This document shows, piece after piece, positions 32,977-46,126 of a stretch of DNA of 64,000 nt (position 1 is its first letter; each line of letters starts with the position of its first letter). The translations under genes and the position numbers were made by a program. The stretch covers positions 124,001-188,000 of the forward strand of contig WIXG01000126.1 in the NCBI GenBank assembly GCA_009869945.1, read 5' to 3'. Below the pieces are notes generated by a model. It ran no database searches, was not told the DNA's origin, and saw only the letters and a list, made by a program, of their open reading frames with translations. This DNA is from Mesaphorura yosii (taxonomy: Eukaryota; Arthropoda; Collembola; Poduromorpha; Tullbergiidae).

Positions 32977-35900
32977 TCAATTATTAAAACAAATTCAAGC
33001 GTATAAATCAAAGACGAGGGCGTGGAAGTGAATCCAGATTAAACCGCATCGAATGGTTCACGAGACGAATACGAATACAAGCGTGAGGCAGATCAGGATT
33101 ACAGATTTCTAAAAATAGATTTATGAAAAGCTAGTAAGCAATGGAATTGGGAAAAAGTCTGAATTTCAGAGCGTGAATGTAGTAGGGGAAGGAGTCGGGC
33201 AGAAGTGGAAGAGTATCATCAGAAAGATTTGACGCCTGCGATTTGACGAAAAATTCCCCACGATAACTGACTTGATTGCCATTCTTTTACACGACTCGTT
33301 AATTGGCGAACTGCGAAATTACTGCAATGAACGTCAAGCACGGCCAAAAATTGATGTCTTATTGTCAAATGCCAAGGCAGGTCATAGGTTGCATCCACAA
33401 ATTGGAATTCCCGTGTTGTTACTTTTATACGATATGCCGTGTCGTGTGGAACGTCGGCATTTTTCGCACAACGGCATTACTCTGCTTGTATTTCGCTAAG
33501 TGCTAATTTATGAATAGTCTCGCCAGCGCTTGGATTCGTACATACTCTTCGTCTTAGTATTTAGTTTCATTCTGCAATTCTTCTGCCTCATCCCCACCTC
33601 GCCTCGCTCGCATTACCCATACACCCTCTCAATTGTCATTAACCCATAAAGTTAAGCTGAACATAAATACTAGTTGGATTTTCCTCCCGCCCCTACGAGC
33701 TATGCCCATATTTGCAAATGATTCATAAATGGTCATGTGCATGCTTGACGCTTTACCCTTTACACTATTTGCAGTACAGCACTGTAATTGTATTTGCGAT
33801 GGTACGGCAATATTTGCAAAAATAAACCTTCGTGGTTCTTGGTTCTTCAATCCAAGCCTTCAGACCGGCTTCGCACACCACAAGAGCGCTTGACAGGAAT
33901 GTATCCGACTTAAGCCCAGCACGATAGTTTTAGTTTTGCTCTTGAGTTTCGTGTCATTGCTGTCTTACTCTTCATTCATTCAGGCTGCAATTCAATTGAT
34001 GTGTTGGTATTAGCGGTGTGCGTGTTTCTGCCATCCAAGACACAAGCTGGACTTGAGAGTTGTTTACACTCATCAGCTTTGTAAACATTGACTACTGACT
34101 GACTTTGGGCAGCCGGTGATCGGATCGATATTGAAACAGTGTTACGCTAATGTGCAAAAAGTGCGAGTGATTTGTCCTGGCCAGCCTGGAATTCAAGGAC
34201 TCGAGGTGGCTCGCCATTCGCAATCATGGGCCAGCTCTTTTATGAGCCCTGATAAGAAAACATTGCTTTAACCCTTTGCATAAGGTAAGCATTGTGCAAT
34301 TAGTTCCAAATGTTCTCTTTCCTACTCTCTGTTACTCATAACACCCGTCGTTGTTCTTGAACGCCTTTGCCGTTGCCTCGCCTTGCCGGTACGTACTTGC
34401 CATTTTTATTCCTAATTGAATTTTTGAGGCTTTGATAAGCCTGGCCGTGGCCGTGCACGAAGTGATCCAATCATTTTGCAATGAACTGAACCGCAATCCG
34501 CAAATTGTGATATTTTTGTTTTTGATGAACTCACTCCCAAAGGCGAAGTCATGGTCAGGCCACGATTAACTTCATTAGGCAAATATCAAGAATCAATAAC
34601 TGACATTTGGCATTACGAAGAAAACCACGAACTCAGATGGCTAGCACAACTTTTAACTGGCTTGAATGCTTGAACTCAGCTCGTGTGTGAATTAAATTGA
34701 GAGAACAGAAATGTGGTTTTGGCTTTCTGGGTTGATAATGGATTGAATGGAAAGTAGAGCGTAGAGCACATCATACATACGTAGACTTTGAATTAAACTT
34801 TGCAAAAGAGACAAGGCAGGCATTTAAAAATGTAAATGCTCTAAAAGCAGGCAGGTCAGAACAGGCAAAAGGCGAAATTTAATGGGAAAGGCGAGAAGCA
34901 AAAGGTCATCGAGTCAAGGATGCGAAAGAGAAACAAACTGAGTTTGGATAAATAAATAAAATCTATCTTTCCTCGTGTAATCTTTATGCAACCAGTTCAA
35001 GGAAACCCCGAATTGTAAATCAATTTCGCTTGAGTTGCATTCGCATTCATTTCTCAACTCCCTCAATTAGCCAAGGAATTAACGATTAATCTTAGACCAG
35101 ACAACGGACAAAGGGTCAGGCGCTCTCCTGTCCAGGTGGCGTGAGGTTTTATTGCTTTATTCTCGTAACCATGATGTCATTGTCCACTGCCAGACGCCTT
35201 AATTTTTGAATTCTGAAAAACAAGCCGAGAATGTTCGTCTGGTGAGTTGCATCATGGCAGCATTACAATGAGGAGGTTCTCGCGCTGCCTTCTGCGGTTC
35301 CCACTCGAATTTTTTTCCGTGCACGAAGAATTGCCAATTGCAAAATTTCGGCTCGCGATATTCGTGGGCGATGGGCAGAAATTCCGGGTACATTTTCAGC
35401 CTTTTCTCACAAGCATTTTTCTTCCCACTTAATAAAGTAGCAAAAGAGAAGCGGCTTCATTGCCTTGCTGAATTATTCATGACACTTGTAAATTTAAAGC
35501 CCACACTGCATTGAGTTGAAGAGTTGCATAATTCTGCAGAAAAATAAGACAAGACAAGCGAGCGAAAGGCAGGCAGACGGGCCAGCAGCTTAGGGGAGCA
35601 GTAGTAAAGAAAAGCGAGTGTAAAGTAGAATAGCAAGACAAGCTCTTTTGAAGGACAAACCAATTTGTAAATAATTATGTTACTAGAACAACTTGACAAG
35701 GCAAAACAAGCAACGACTTAAGCCGGCCACAAGAATTGTGAATTCGTGTCTTCCAATCTTCCTTGTCGAGCTCGAAAGCAAACAAAAATTCTGCTACATG
35801 GAAATGCTATTATCGTCCACTTTCTTCGAACTGAATTAATTTGGAATTTCCCCCTTATCCCAGGCTTTGTTATTAATTTTTGCGCTGCGGTAGTTTTCTG

Positions 35901-37036
35901 TTTGTTCCCATTTTTCCGGTGTGGTTAAAAATTAATCCGCCTGAAAGGCAGCAGTATTTTGATAAATGGCGTACGTCTTGAATTGGAAATGGATTTATAC
36001 ACCTCTGACGACCACAAAACCATTTAGCAGCAGCTTGGCTCTCGAGTATCGAGATACGACCACGAACCATGATGTCGCGTTGAATGTATAATAAAATTAA
36101 TCTCCAAGTGGCAGTTCAATTTGCCAATAATGGTATGGAGATAGAAACGAATGCGCAAATGAGCCTCGCTCAGGTCGCGGAAACCGAGCGCTTCTCGTAC
36201 ATGCTGCTGCTATTCCAAAGTCCAGACACAAGCTTAATCTTAGGATTATGGTGTACATTAATAATTCTTGCACTGAAATAAAATCTTATGTCTGCGGAAT
36301 TATTATTAGCGTTAGAGATCTCGATAATAGCACGGCGGGACTAACATTGAGCATTAGCCTTGAAGAAAAGGTTTTACAGCCTCCAGAGGCGAAAGATTAG
36401 TTTCTTGGACGAATTACACTCCGCGCCCGTTTGATGAGCGGATAGTTCGAGAATTATTTGGCTGCTGCTGCAATTCATGTGATTGATTTTGTCCTCCAAA
36501 CTCTATTTAAAGCTAACCTTCGCGTTTAAGAGTCTATTAAAGGACTTCTGTGAAAAGTGCATAGAGATTAACATTTTCATGGTTTCCTCTTCCTTTTCCT
36601 CCTCAGATATAATTTTTGTAGAAGGAGACTCACAGTTTTTATGGAACTGACACAGCGAGAGCTTGTTTAGTTTGAGATTGTGACCAGCGTCGAGAGGCAG
36701 TCACACCTTGGCTTTTTTTACTCCTCTTTTATAGCTTTAAATAGTGACCAGTTTCATATTTCCGCCGTACAGCTGTAAGTTTGCTAAATTCTTATAACTT
36801 ATAGTGTCATTGTCCTTAAACAACGCAGACAATTTACGTGGTGAAGATATGATCTCATAAGGTCGATAGTTGATTAAAGCTGTGCCGTAAGCGACTTGCG
36901 TCAAATACTAATGTGCTTTGCCTTTTGTCATTTGCAGACATTCGAGTTCAGAAGCTTCATCATCTCATCGGTGGAGTGATCACGTTCCTGCTGCCTCCAT
37001 CTTGTCACTTTTCGGGAGCTTGAAAAGACCGAAAAC

Positions 37037-40000
37037 ATGACAAACAGTGAGGACGCGAGCATTTCGGACAGTTTATCCACCACATCATCATCAGGCACAT
37101 CCAGTAAGCTCAACGATCTGAACGCTTCCCAGAGCACCAGTCATCGCAAGTCGTTTTCCTCGTCATGTGGTCAAGATGACCGAAATCCTGCCATGATTTC
37201 GCTGCCATTCAACGTCATCAGCGGCGAGAAAGTGCAGCATGTGTGCCAGACGACTGACGGCTCACTGACGCTGACCAACTACCGACTGTTTCTTCAGACG
37301 AGAGATACCAATTACAATATTCCTCTGGGCCTCATCGATCAGGTCGAGTGTCGCGAAATTTTCTTCCTTCATATCAACTGCAAAGATGCCCGCTACATTC
37401 GCACCACATTTCCAAACAATGAAACAGCCACAGACGTTTGCAAGAAAATCCAGCAGGCCGTCTCGTCGAAACCAATTGAAGACTATTTCGCATTTACCTT
37501 CTACGAGAAAGTTGAGTCAGAATTGTCGGAGGACATCAAGCAACAGCTTGGATTCGAAATAGCCTCGTTCCCTACACCGAAGGAGAGGTTCGACGCCGAA
37601 ATAAAGCGAATGGAGTTCAATGTCGAGAATCCCTGGCGCATTTCAGAAGAGAATAAGGACTATGAGCTCTGTAGCTCGTACCCGACGCATATTATCGTTC
37701 CTAACTCGATTGATAAGAAGAAACTGGAGCAGGTCGCTTGCTTCAGAAGTGCTCGCAGAATTCCTGCGGTTGTTTGGAGGTACGTTAAAATATGGTGCGA
37801 TTAAGTAGTAGGCTATCCTATTCATTTTCGTGGAATTTAATATTTCTTTTCTTTTTTAATTTAGACACCGTGGGAATGGTGCAGTGATTTGCCGGTGCAG
37901 TCAGCCTGAAGTTGGTTGGTTCGGGTGGCGCTCAGCTGAGGACGAAGAACTTGTTCAAAACATCATCCAAGCATGTGCGTTCGACAACTCTCCAAACTCT
38001 GGAGAGACTCAAATCACTCAAACCATGGAGTCACTTTCACCCTCAAATTCAGTTCAAAGCCTGCCACAAGCCAATGGAGTTCAGTCAATGGAAGTTGTCG
38101 CTGAGTCGCCAAATCTGAAGGTATGTCATCGAACCAAATCCAATCCGTTGTTATGCATTCCTAAGGCATGAATCTTCAGAATATCAGCAGAAATATACAC
38201 TTTCGGAATTTTATGACCTATTCTTCTCGTCGGAAATTTCCGATTAGCACTCCTTAAGCAGGAATCAGAGCCTCTGCCTTAATCAACCAACATTATTCAG
38301 CTAGTTTGTTGAGCACCACATAACTTCATGCATTCGATGCCCTCAAATACTCATTCATTACATAATTCATGACACCACAAAAAATGACAGATACACGACT
38401 TTCAGGCTGAGCTGCCTTCTTAATATCTAAATATTATTAAATGCTTACAAGATTAAAGTCTAGATTTGCCTCTCGTGACTTGCCAACTTGTAAATCAACC
38501 CATGACGATGATGACTTCACATCGCTTTTTGCAACAGCAGCAGCGCTTAGCCAAAGTTGCTGATTTTGCAATTCTGTTCTGAGTCCTGAGGATTTATGCA
38601 AACGAGACTCATAACCAAGTCGTAAATGTGCGACTATAACAAATTCGACTGATCCGCATCTTCTTCTTTCTTGCAGAAGCTGCTGATTCTTGACGCCAGA
38701 TCCTACACGACAGCTGTGGCCAACCGAGCTCGTGGCGGTGGATGCGAGTGCCTGGAGTATTACCCCAACTGTGAAATTCAGTTTATGAATCTAGCCAATA
38801 TCCATTCCATTCGGAAAAGTTTCATCAACCTGCGCCAACTGTGTGCTCTACCTCCGGACCAAGCCAAGTAATTATTTGCCAAATTTCTGTGTCTGCTTGT
38901 GTGATTGTGAAATGAATTACTGAGCACTTGTTATGGAATGCGTGCGTGCACACAACAGGTTGTCGTCGTCATATTGGTCTTACTGGTTCTTGAATTGGAA
39001 ACTCTATGTTAACGATAAAGCAAGTACTTCTAGTTTATAACGTACAGCGTATGATGGTTCTGCTGAGTCTGAAAACTTGTTTTTGCATTTGCTACGTTTA
39101 GCAGATTAGCATGAGTTTGACTCCAAATTTGCGCATTACGTAAGCCCGTAGATGAGATCCTATGTGATGATGTGATACTAATTATTGCAATTTCTGGGCA
39201 TGTACGTAGTCAATGAAGTGCATTTGTCCTTCACGCCGAAAGCTGAATCTGAACTCGAACTCTTTGCTTCCTGAAGGAAGGATTTAAAGCTAAAGTCAAC
39301 TTCCAACGTGGAAGTCGGATTAAGACATTAAGAGTAGAGGATGATGGCTTGCACGAAGCACGATCCAGTTCTTATTTGAGTCTGGTAGGCAGTAGAAATG
39401 AATGTATTTATGGACTAGATGTAGCTTATCGGTTTAACTCCAAGGGCATTGTTCGCAGTTTAAACTTGATCACGTCAGGTTCATTCCAGAATGACCAACC
39501 TTCGCATCGACAGAACATGCAATAGTTTATTTCAGATTCGGATTAACGGTTGGCGTAAGACTTCTATTTTTAGGTCCGGAAATTTAGCTGCTTGAATTGC
39601 CCTCGTGCCGGATTAAATTACTGTAATTTAGGACGCTTTAGAATGAATCGCTTCGGGTGTAGAATGTAAGTAGATTATTTTGCGACTTGTAACAAATGGA
39701 GCTTCGGGAACGGTAGTGCAATACGTACACCCGCACAAATTAAATTGCTGCTTAAATTCTTAGCCGTATTCCTGAGACAGCGTACATGTAGTGTGAACTC
39801 AACAGAACTATTTATGTCTACAAATCAATGTAATTGAATCTCACCTTTAAGTATGCTAATTGATATTTGCTTGTTTTTCAGTTGGTACAGTCAATTAGAG
39901 AGCTGCAAATGGATTCAACACATGTCTGGTCTCATGAAGGCATCGCTCACAGTTGTCACTGCGATTGAAAATGGTCGCCCTGTCATGGTTCACTGTTCCG

Positions 40001-43000
40001 ATGGATGGGACCGAACTCCCCAAATTGTTTCACTCGCGGAAATTTTGCTAGATCCTTATTACAGAAGCTTAGAGGTAGACAGAAGTTAAAATGCAGTAAT
40101 CTGACCTAGCTTTACCTCGAATTCCTACTAACAAACTCGTCATACTCATTTTAGGGCTTCCAAGTCATGGTGGAGAGAGAATGGTTTGACTTTGGTCATA
40201 AATTCGGCGACCGTTGCGGGCAAGGCGTTGGCTCTGATGACGGGAATGAAAGATGCCCGGTGTTTCTGCAATGGCTTGACTGTCTTCATCAACTAATCAG
40301 GCAATTCCCGACGGCGTTTGAGTTTAATTTGTCATTTCTGGTAAGTGTGGTTTCTGTAATGTCATACTGTATACTGCTCTCTATACTCATCCTCGTGTTT
40401 TAATGCAGCTGAAACTAGTTCAACACACATATTCCAACTTGTTTGGCACATTCCTGTGTAATTCGGCAAAGGAACGGCAAGAACATGAGATTAGCAAAAG
40501 AACATACTCCGTTTGGAAGTTCCTGCGTGCAGAAGCCAACAGTGACAAATTCCGAAGCAGTCTTTACACCAATTGTGATAAGGTGCGTGCAGATATTCAT
40601 AATTGTCATATCGTGTCATTGTAGAGTATATGCAATTTCTTATGTTTGCCCTTTCTAGGTATTGTGGCCTTCCTGTGAAGTTCGGGATTTGGTTCTCTGG
40701 TCTCAGGTGTACTTGGGCTACGAGAATCCTCCTCCAATGTTGACTGAAGCGGTGAACCCAAGTCAAGAAAGCTCTCCCGCTCCGTCTGTGGCTGCCGACG
40801 GAGAGATGACTGAGAGACTGGCAAGTTGTCGCGATGCCCTGAAACCAGCTCGCTCCTATGAAAATCTGGCATCACTGAATCACTCGAAGAGCCTGCAAAG
40901 AAAACTCAGCGACTCAAGTCTTGGCGATAGGTTAGTATTTGGGGGCACAAAAAGCTGATTCATATGTCCCTTTGCAATTGACGCTGGGATTTCATTTCCA
41001 GTTTCTATGGTACTCAAGAGCTTGAAGAAGACAGTCCCGTGGTCACCAAAGAGAGCAGCATGGAAGTTGCTGCGTACTCATCTCCACTCAGAAGCCCCTC
41101 TTCGACAGACTTTGTCATTGGCTCCACTCGTGAAGACTCCGACAACGAGGAAGACACGGAACCAAATTCTGAGGGTCGGTCCGAGTCAACTGTTATCAGT
41201 GCCTATAAAGTGAACTTGAAGTCAATTGAGAGTTCGACTGACACGCTTGTGGCAGAGAACGGTGTTTTGCACGAAGGAATCAAAGGCGGCGCAGGTGCCG
41301 ATGTGAACAAGACTGACATTTGCTCTCCAGCCTCGAATCGCAGAACATTAGACCCCAAAGCAGCGTTGGTTGCCAACAATACGGAGAGAAAGCACAATGG
41401 ATTGATTGATCAACCTCAACGAAACTGTGGTGACATCCCGGAAACAGCGCAGGAGCACATGGAGGCAAATCAGCTCGCCAAGGCTTCTCACGAAGAGTCA
41501 TTTGGCGCAAACAAAGAAAAACCGGTAAACCCCAACTGTGATGCAATCGAAGAGTATGGACCGGGCTTTGTCAAGAATGGAAGTCACTGCGAAATTTGCG
41601 CAAACAGCAAGAAAATCGTTGGGGATTTTCGAGAAAACGGCAACTTTCCCTGTGTTAATCTGAACGGTATTAATCAAGCACTTGTTTCAACTTCGACTTC
41701 GACTTCGAGTGGCATCGGACCAAGTAACTCGGAAAGTAAATACTCTAGTTACAATACGCCTATTCACTCACGAACTCCTTCAACCGGCGTTCCAGCTACG
41801 CCATGCTGTGAAGAGCTGGGCGGTATCGCTAGTCTCGGCTGCAGTGGGAAGCAGGAGCGCTACAACGTTGACATTGGTGGCAGACCAAGCTTCGATGTGG
41901 ATGGTCTCACATCTTACCATGATGAAGTTCAAACTCGCGTCAGTACCATCATTTCGGCATATCGCGTAAGAATTTGACAAGCTTGATGTTCAAATACCCC
42001 CAAAGTGATGCAAATATCCTTAATGATTTTCTTCTTGTTTCTTCTTTATGCAGAGCCGAATTGACACTTTGGAGAAGGAACTTCACGTAACCAAACTAGC
42101 ATTGATGTACCAAATCAGCCACCGCTGCTCTCATCGTTCTGTGGACCGCCCTGATGACATTGTAATGCTCCTCGACTTTTAGTAGTTTCTAAAGTGTTGG
42201 AACTGTATTGTGTTTTTATCTCTATCCTACTCTCGCTCATCTTGCTACACTGTGCTGTGTTGTTAGACATCTTGTGGGTGGTAGTTTAACAGTAAAAGCT
42301 ACAAGCACTTTCGCCACGTGCGCCGCTTCTTCGATTCTCTGTGCTCATTCGTTTCGATTCACGAGTGTTGATTTGCTGACTTGTAACATTACTCTACAGC
42401 GTGAATATTTTGTATGTGTGTCCTCCAAAGGTGTCGAACGCTGACTCGGCCTGCAGTGGCGAACATCACTCCGTCGGTCATGAATCGCACGCTTCAGACC
42501 TGTCTTGGGAGAATGTGGATGAAAACGATACAATGCCAACTCGATGGGTTCCAGATTACGCTGCCAAGGAATGCATGAACTGTGATCATCCCTTCTGGTT
42601 CGCCTCAAGAAAGCATCACTGCCGGTGAGTCAACTAGATTTACATTGTCAATGCCATATGCCAATGCAGTATGCACTAAATCCTTTTTTTATGGTCAGGT
42701 CATGTGGAAAAATTTTCTGCGCCGAGTGCTCTGAGAAGTATATTCCATTGCCTAACGAGCAAATCTTCCAGCCGGTTCGTGTCTGCAAGGCGTGCTTCGC
42801 TAAGCACAATCAACAGGCTAGTGCCACCGCTGGCGATGGACATTCATTCGCACCTGCTGCAAATGGAATCTCTTCTGCCGCCGCGCACAAAACTGCAGCC
42901 ATAGCGCATCAAAACGGCAACGGCAGAGCTGATCTTGCCCCTGATGCTCCAAACGCTACTACCACAACTTCTGTGCAATGCAACGCAAGCGCCGACAATT

Positions 43001-43107
43001 CTCAACCTCAACAATACGCGGTCTCCGGCAATTTACCAACAACTCACGCCAAAATCAAGAAACCTCTCAGAGGAAACGAGGTTGAGCAATATCGCAACGG
43101 ACATTAG
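37037..43107 (+). CDS. MTMR3: Myotubularin-related PI3P/PI(3,5)P2 3-phosphatase with FYVE domain, MTMR3/MTMR4 type (1229 aa)
   Basis: Lipid phosphatase that removes the 3-phosphate of PI3P and PI(3,5)P2 on endosomes and autophagic membranes. Eleven coding exons: 37037-37779, 37865-38120, 38677-38867, 39882-40074, 40155-40340, 40409-40582, 40659-40930, 41002-41965, 42054-42161, 42431-42624, 42699-43107; the frame closes to 1229 residues. Seen: Ser-rich leader, PH-GRAM from about residue 52 (ISLPFNVISGEKV), myotubularin core with RHRNGAVICRC, the GGGCECLEYYPNCEI segment and the intact active site HCSDGWDRT with nucleophile C435, a long low-complexity Ser/Thr/Asn region in the 964-nt exon, and a C-terminal FYVE zinc finger from W1068 (WVPDYAAKECMNC, RKHHCRSCG) with all paired cysteines. 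The architecture PH-GRAM, phosphatase, FYVE defines the MTMR3/4 group; one invertebrate gene corresponds to both vertebrate genes. The catalytic residues are all present, so it is probably active. The first coding exon opens with an acceptor at 36936-36937, so the 5' UTR is spliced. Confidence 0.95.
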
Positions 43108-43194
43108 CGTTCTACTTTCTTACAATGTCAAACGAGGGTCAAATTCCTAAATTCGTAATTATTATACCTAGTTAAATGCAAGGTAACAATTATG

Positions 43195-43200
43195 ATTAAA
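43195..43200 (+). terminator. Variant poly(A) signal ATTAAA of the myotubularin gene
   Basis: ATTAAA lies about 90 nt past the TAG stop; a second ATTAAA follows near 43.31 kb. No AATAAA occurs closer than about 43.8 kb. Confidence 0.4.
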
Positions 43201-44682
43201 GACTACTATGTAACATCAAAACCGATTCTATTTTGACAACTAGTTATGTCAATGCAGCAATGTATTTCGAAATATGCGCAAGTTTGTTACCAAGTAAAGT
43301 ATATATTCTATTAAAGTGAGAGAATCCTGAGTCTGAATGTCGAATGTGATTTATAGTAATTTCATTGCATGAACAATCTAAGCTTCTAGTATTACCACGT
43401 TTATCCTTTAGCGACCGCGTATTCGTTAATTTAGATACCACAATTGTACACTTTTGTGTCGCTTAGTACTCATACGAATTTGCGACCATGACTCGAACGA
43501 AATTTCTATTCAACGTCTTGGATTCGCATCCCAGCAACCAAATCGACATGATTCAAGTCAGTGGTCGTAGAAACTATTTTTGTATCAGCAGAGTTTCGAA
43601 TATTTACACTATTTAGTAGGAATTATCGCCATTTCCTTCGACTTTTGCTTTCTAGAGCTTCCTATCTTGTAGCAAGTGATTATAATATATTGTTTAAAGT
43701 AAGTGTAGTAGTCAACTTATTTTTACTATCCTGCATTCTGGTATCTTCTCGCATCACAATTATTTTAATTACCGTACACACTTCAGTTTCTAGCCTGTTG
43801 AATAAAAATATGTTGAACCACGTACAGCACTCGAGCAGAAAACGACAAGCTGTTATGCCAAAGTATCTGAACTCTTTGTGCTCTCTTAGAAAGTAGTCCG
43901 AAGGTGACGATTTTTGAGAAAAATTAAAATTCCAAAAATATAAGGAACGGATTGTTTTTCAATTAACTGGGTTATGGATTCCCGCTATGGTTTCTACGGA
44001 AGGATGGAATTGTCAAGCATTTCAAAGGAGCTTTGCAATAGTTGTCCCAATTCGAGCAGAAGCCAATTACAATTTCATTGATACATTTTCATTGTAAATC
44101 AACAAAGACACGCTAATAAAGTCTTCACCTACCTTTGTGTTATGTAGTATGACAAGAGCACAACTTCTGTTTTGTGAGTGTGATCTTTGAAGCAAAGGAA
44201 CGAGAACAAAAGAAGCATATAAAAGTATTCAATTCCAATATATTCGAATTGAGAGATTCAGTCTTTATTCGGTAAATATTTTTGGCTTAAACTGAGTGGA
44301 ACTGTCTTATTCTTAAAGTCTGTCGATCTCTGTGCTGCATTCCGCTGTCTAATCCACTGATTGACTAGGACAGACAGAATAACCTTGCACTCACTACGGC
44401 GTATTACGCTGGGATACAGGGATAGGCTATAAATTAGTCACGTCACAGCTTGCATTTTCCTATCAATTTGCAGCCAGTTTGGAGCCATTGTGTGGGCGCA
44501 ATTACTGGAAACACAGTGAATCAGGCACACAGTACTTTTCCATGATACATTTTTATTCGTATGAATTGCCGTATTGGAATCATCAGTTTCTGTTCAAGAA
44601 GGATAAAAAAAATTGCAAAAATTTATGTACCCACCGCTCACTGCACACTGACAAACCAATAAAAGTTTCGGTACTGGTTTAG

Positions 44683-44775
44683 TAAGTGATCAGATGCAAT
44701 GACCAATGTATATTAAGTGATCATGATAAGCAAATGATCATGAACCCATACTCTGCATTATGTAATAAGTGATCA
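44683..44775. repeat. Cluster of four TGATCA palindromes
   Basis: TGATCA occurs at 44687, 44718, 44735 and 44770, three of them within the longer word TAAGTGATCA. This is a local repeat directly upstream of the transposase-like fragment and may be part of the same element. Confidence 0.6.
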
Positions 44776-44821
44776 TGTTATCAAAACATGGTTTTCTTGA
44801 CCGTGGCTGTCCTTTCCTTGA

Positions 44822-45130
44822 TGCATTTACATCAATTCAACTTCATCAGCCGACATAGCTGGACCAAAGCTTACCCAACACGAATTTTATTCGAAAATAA
44901 TTTTAAATGAGCAGAGAGCAATTGAATTTTTAAAAAGTAAGGGAATTATCACTATCAATAATCAAGTGTGTATAAAGTTGAAGAATGGAGTGCCCTGTAA
45001 TTCGCCCTTCAAGGAAGTGTTGAGGAATGGGAAGCCAGCATTAAGATGCAGCAACTGGAAGTGCAGTACCTTCAAATCTATTCGGAAACGAAACACTTTC
45101 TTCAGCAGCATTGATACAGTTGGCAGATGA
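44822..45130 (+). pseudogene. N-terminal fragment of a Merlin/ISXO2-like DNA transposase
   Basis: A 102-codon open frame with no start codon lies between an in-frame TGA at 44819 and a TGA at 45128. It shows a helix-like opening (NEQRAIEFLKSKGII), a C...C pair and then RCSNWKCSTFKSIRKRNTFF. This is the zinc-ribbon plus S-I-R-x-x-TFF signature seen at the N-terminus of IS1595/ISXO2-type transposases, which in animals are the Merlin elements. The DDE catalytic region that should follow is absent: the frame stops 11 residues after TFF and the downstream sequence does not resemble a transposase. It is either a decayed transposon or one exon of something derived from it. Family assignment rests on the short motif only. 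Confidence 0.5.
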
Positions 45131-45631
45131 AGCAATGCAAGTGCGTTGCATTCCCAGTCCCAGTAAAATTAGAATAGAAATATGAAAAGACTCGAGATAG
45201 GACAGAGAGAGAAAAGAAGTCAGTATGTCCAGAGAAGAGAGTCGCAGAAGTAGTCAAGCCAGAGTCCGTGTCCGGTGCAGTCAATTTTGAAAGATCAGTA
45301 GTCAAGTCGAGTTTAGTGAGAGCGCCCAGATTCATTGATTACAGGTCTTCTTCTGTCTAAGTCAATAAAGTCCGTAAGAAAATAGTCCAGTTAAGCAAAA
45401 TAATCGTCAGTGTCAATGTTATTGTCAGCAGATCGCCATTCGTCAGTCCTAAGTTCGTATCTTTGAGTCCGTTGCGCGTTCATTCGTTGTCCTTCGTCCG
45501 CGCGCAGTCTCACAGCCAGCGTTCGCGATTATTATACAGAGCAGATCATGAGTTGGATGTCAAGGCGATTCTTGAAATTGTGTGGGTCTGGACTCAGCGT
45601 ATCAGCACCATGGGCAAAGAGGCTAAAACTT

Positions 45632-45673
45632 AAAGTATCCGGACTTCCGGACGCTTGTCTCGACTGGTGTAAT
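45632..45673 (+). repeat. Direct repeat, copy 1
   Basis: This shares AAGTATCCGGACT and then the block TGTCTC(G/C)ACTGGTGTAAT with a second copy at 45811-45845. Copy 1 carries about eight extra bases between the two blocks. It probably belongs to an old repeat or element. Confidence 0.6.
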
Positions 45674-45810
45674 CAAAGTGGTCAAAGTAATTTTCCTCGT
45701 GTGGTTCAGACTTAAAACATTTTTCAGGATTGAACACAATTGACTTTGGCTTTACTTGTGTTATATCAGTCTGTCAGCAGCCTCCTTCTTACTTTAATGC
45801 TCGTCAACTT

Positions 45811-45845
45811 TAAGTATCCGGACTCCTGTCTCCACTGGTGTAATT
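45811..45845 (+). repeat. Direct repeat, copy 2
   Basis: Second copy of the repeat at 45632-45673, about 180 bp downstream, same orientation and shorter in the middle. Confidence 0.6.
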
Positions 45846-46126
45846 CCTAAAAACCTGTGCGTGTGGTATGTATTTGAAAGGAGAGGCATGAACGGAGACG
45901 AATGAGGAATCGGCCGCTGCCTGACCTCCAAGGCCACGAGTGGGCCAATTGCAGTAGCTCCAATGCCAGTTTCGCTTTGCTGTACCGACATCCCTTTCTA
46001 ATCTCCCTGATAGACAGTGAGCCCTGAAAGGAATGCCAGGTCGACTAATTGAGTTAGTGCGGCGAGATGGTAATTAAATGACCGTCCTCACTCAAATCCT
46101 GAGTTCAGTTAATAATTACGCAGATT

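Larger units (their letters stand above)
23629..36937. other. 13-kb gene-poor region
   Basis: I find no multi-exon gene on either strand. It contains a 417-bp fold-back MITE (25200-25616), an isolated possible exon near 26.1 kb, and a 14-bp minisatellite at 32.9 kb. Several good donor sites (for example GTAAGT after 28977 and after 29330, GTAAGC after 34284) could belong to non-coding 5' exons of the plus-strand myotubularin gene, whose first coding exon opens with a splice acceptor at 36936-36937. That link is inference. The remaining open frames are short and motif-free. Confidence 0.55.

Noticed and set aside
42400..42430. Alternative upstream acceptor for the FYVE-coding exon of the myotubularin gene
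   Set aside because: Using the acceptor at 42399 puts a stop in frame within 15 codons. The acceptor at 42430 keeps frame and the conserved sequence.
45102..45335. Minus-strand 77-codon frame near the transposase fragment
   Set aside because: It is Thr/Ser/Leu-rich with no motif and partly antisense to the transposase-like frame.
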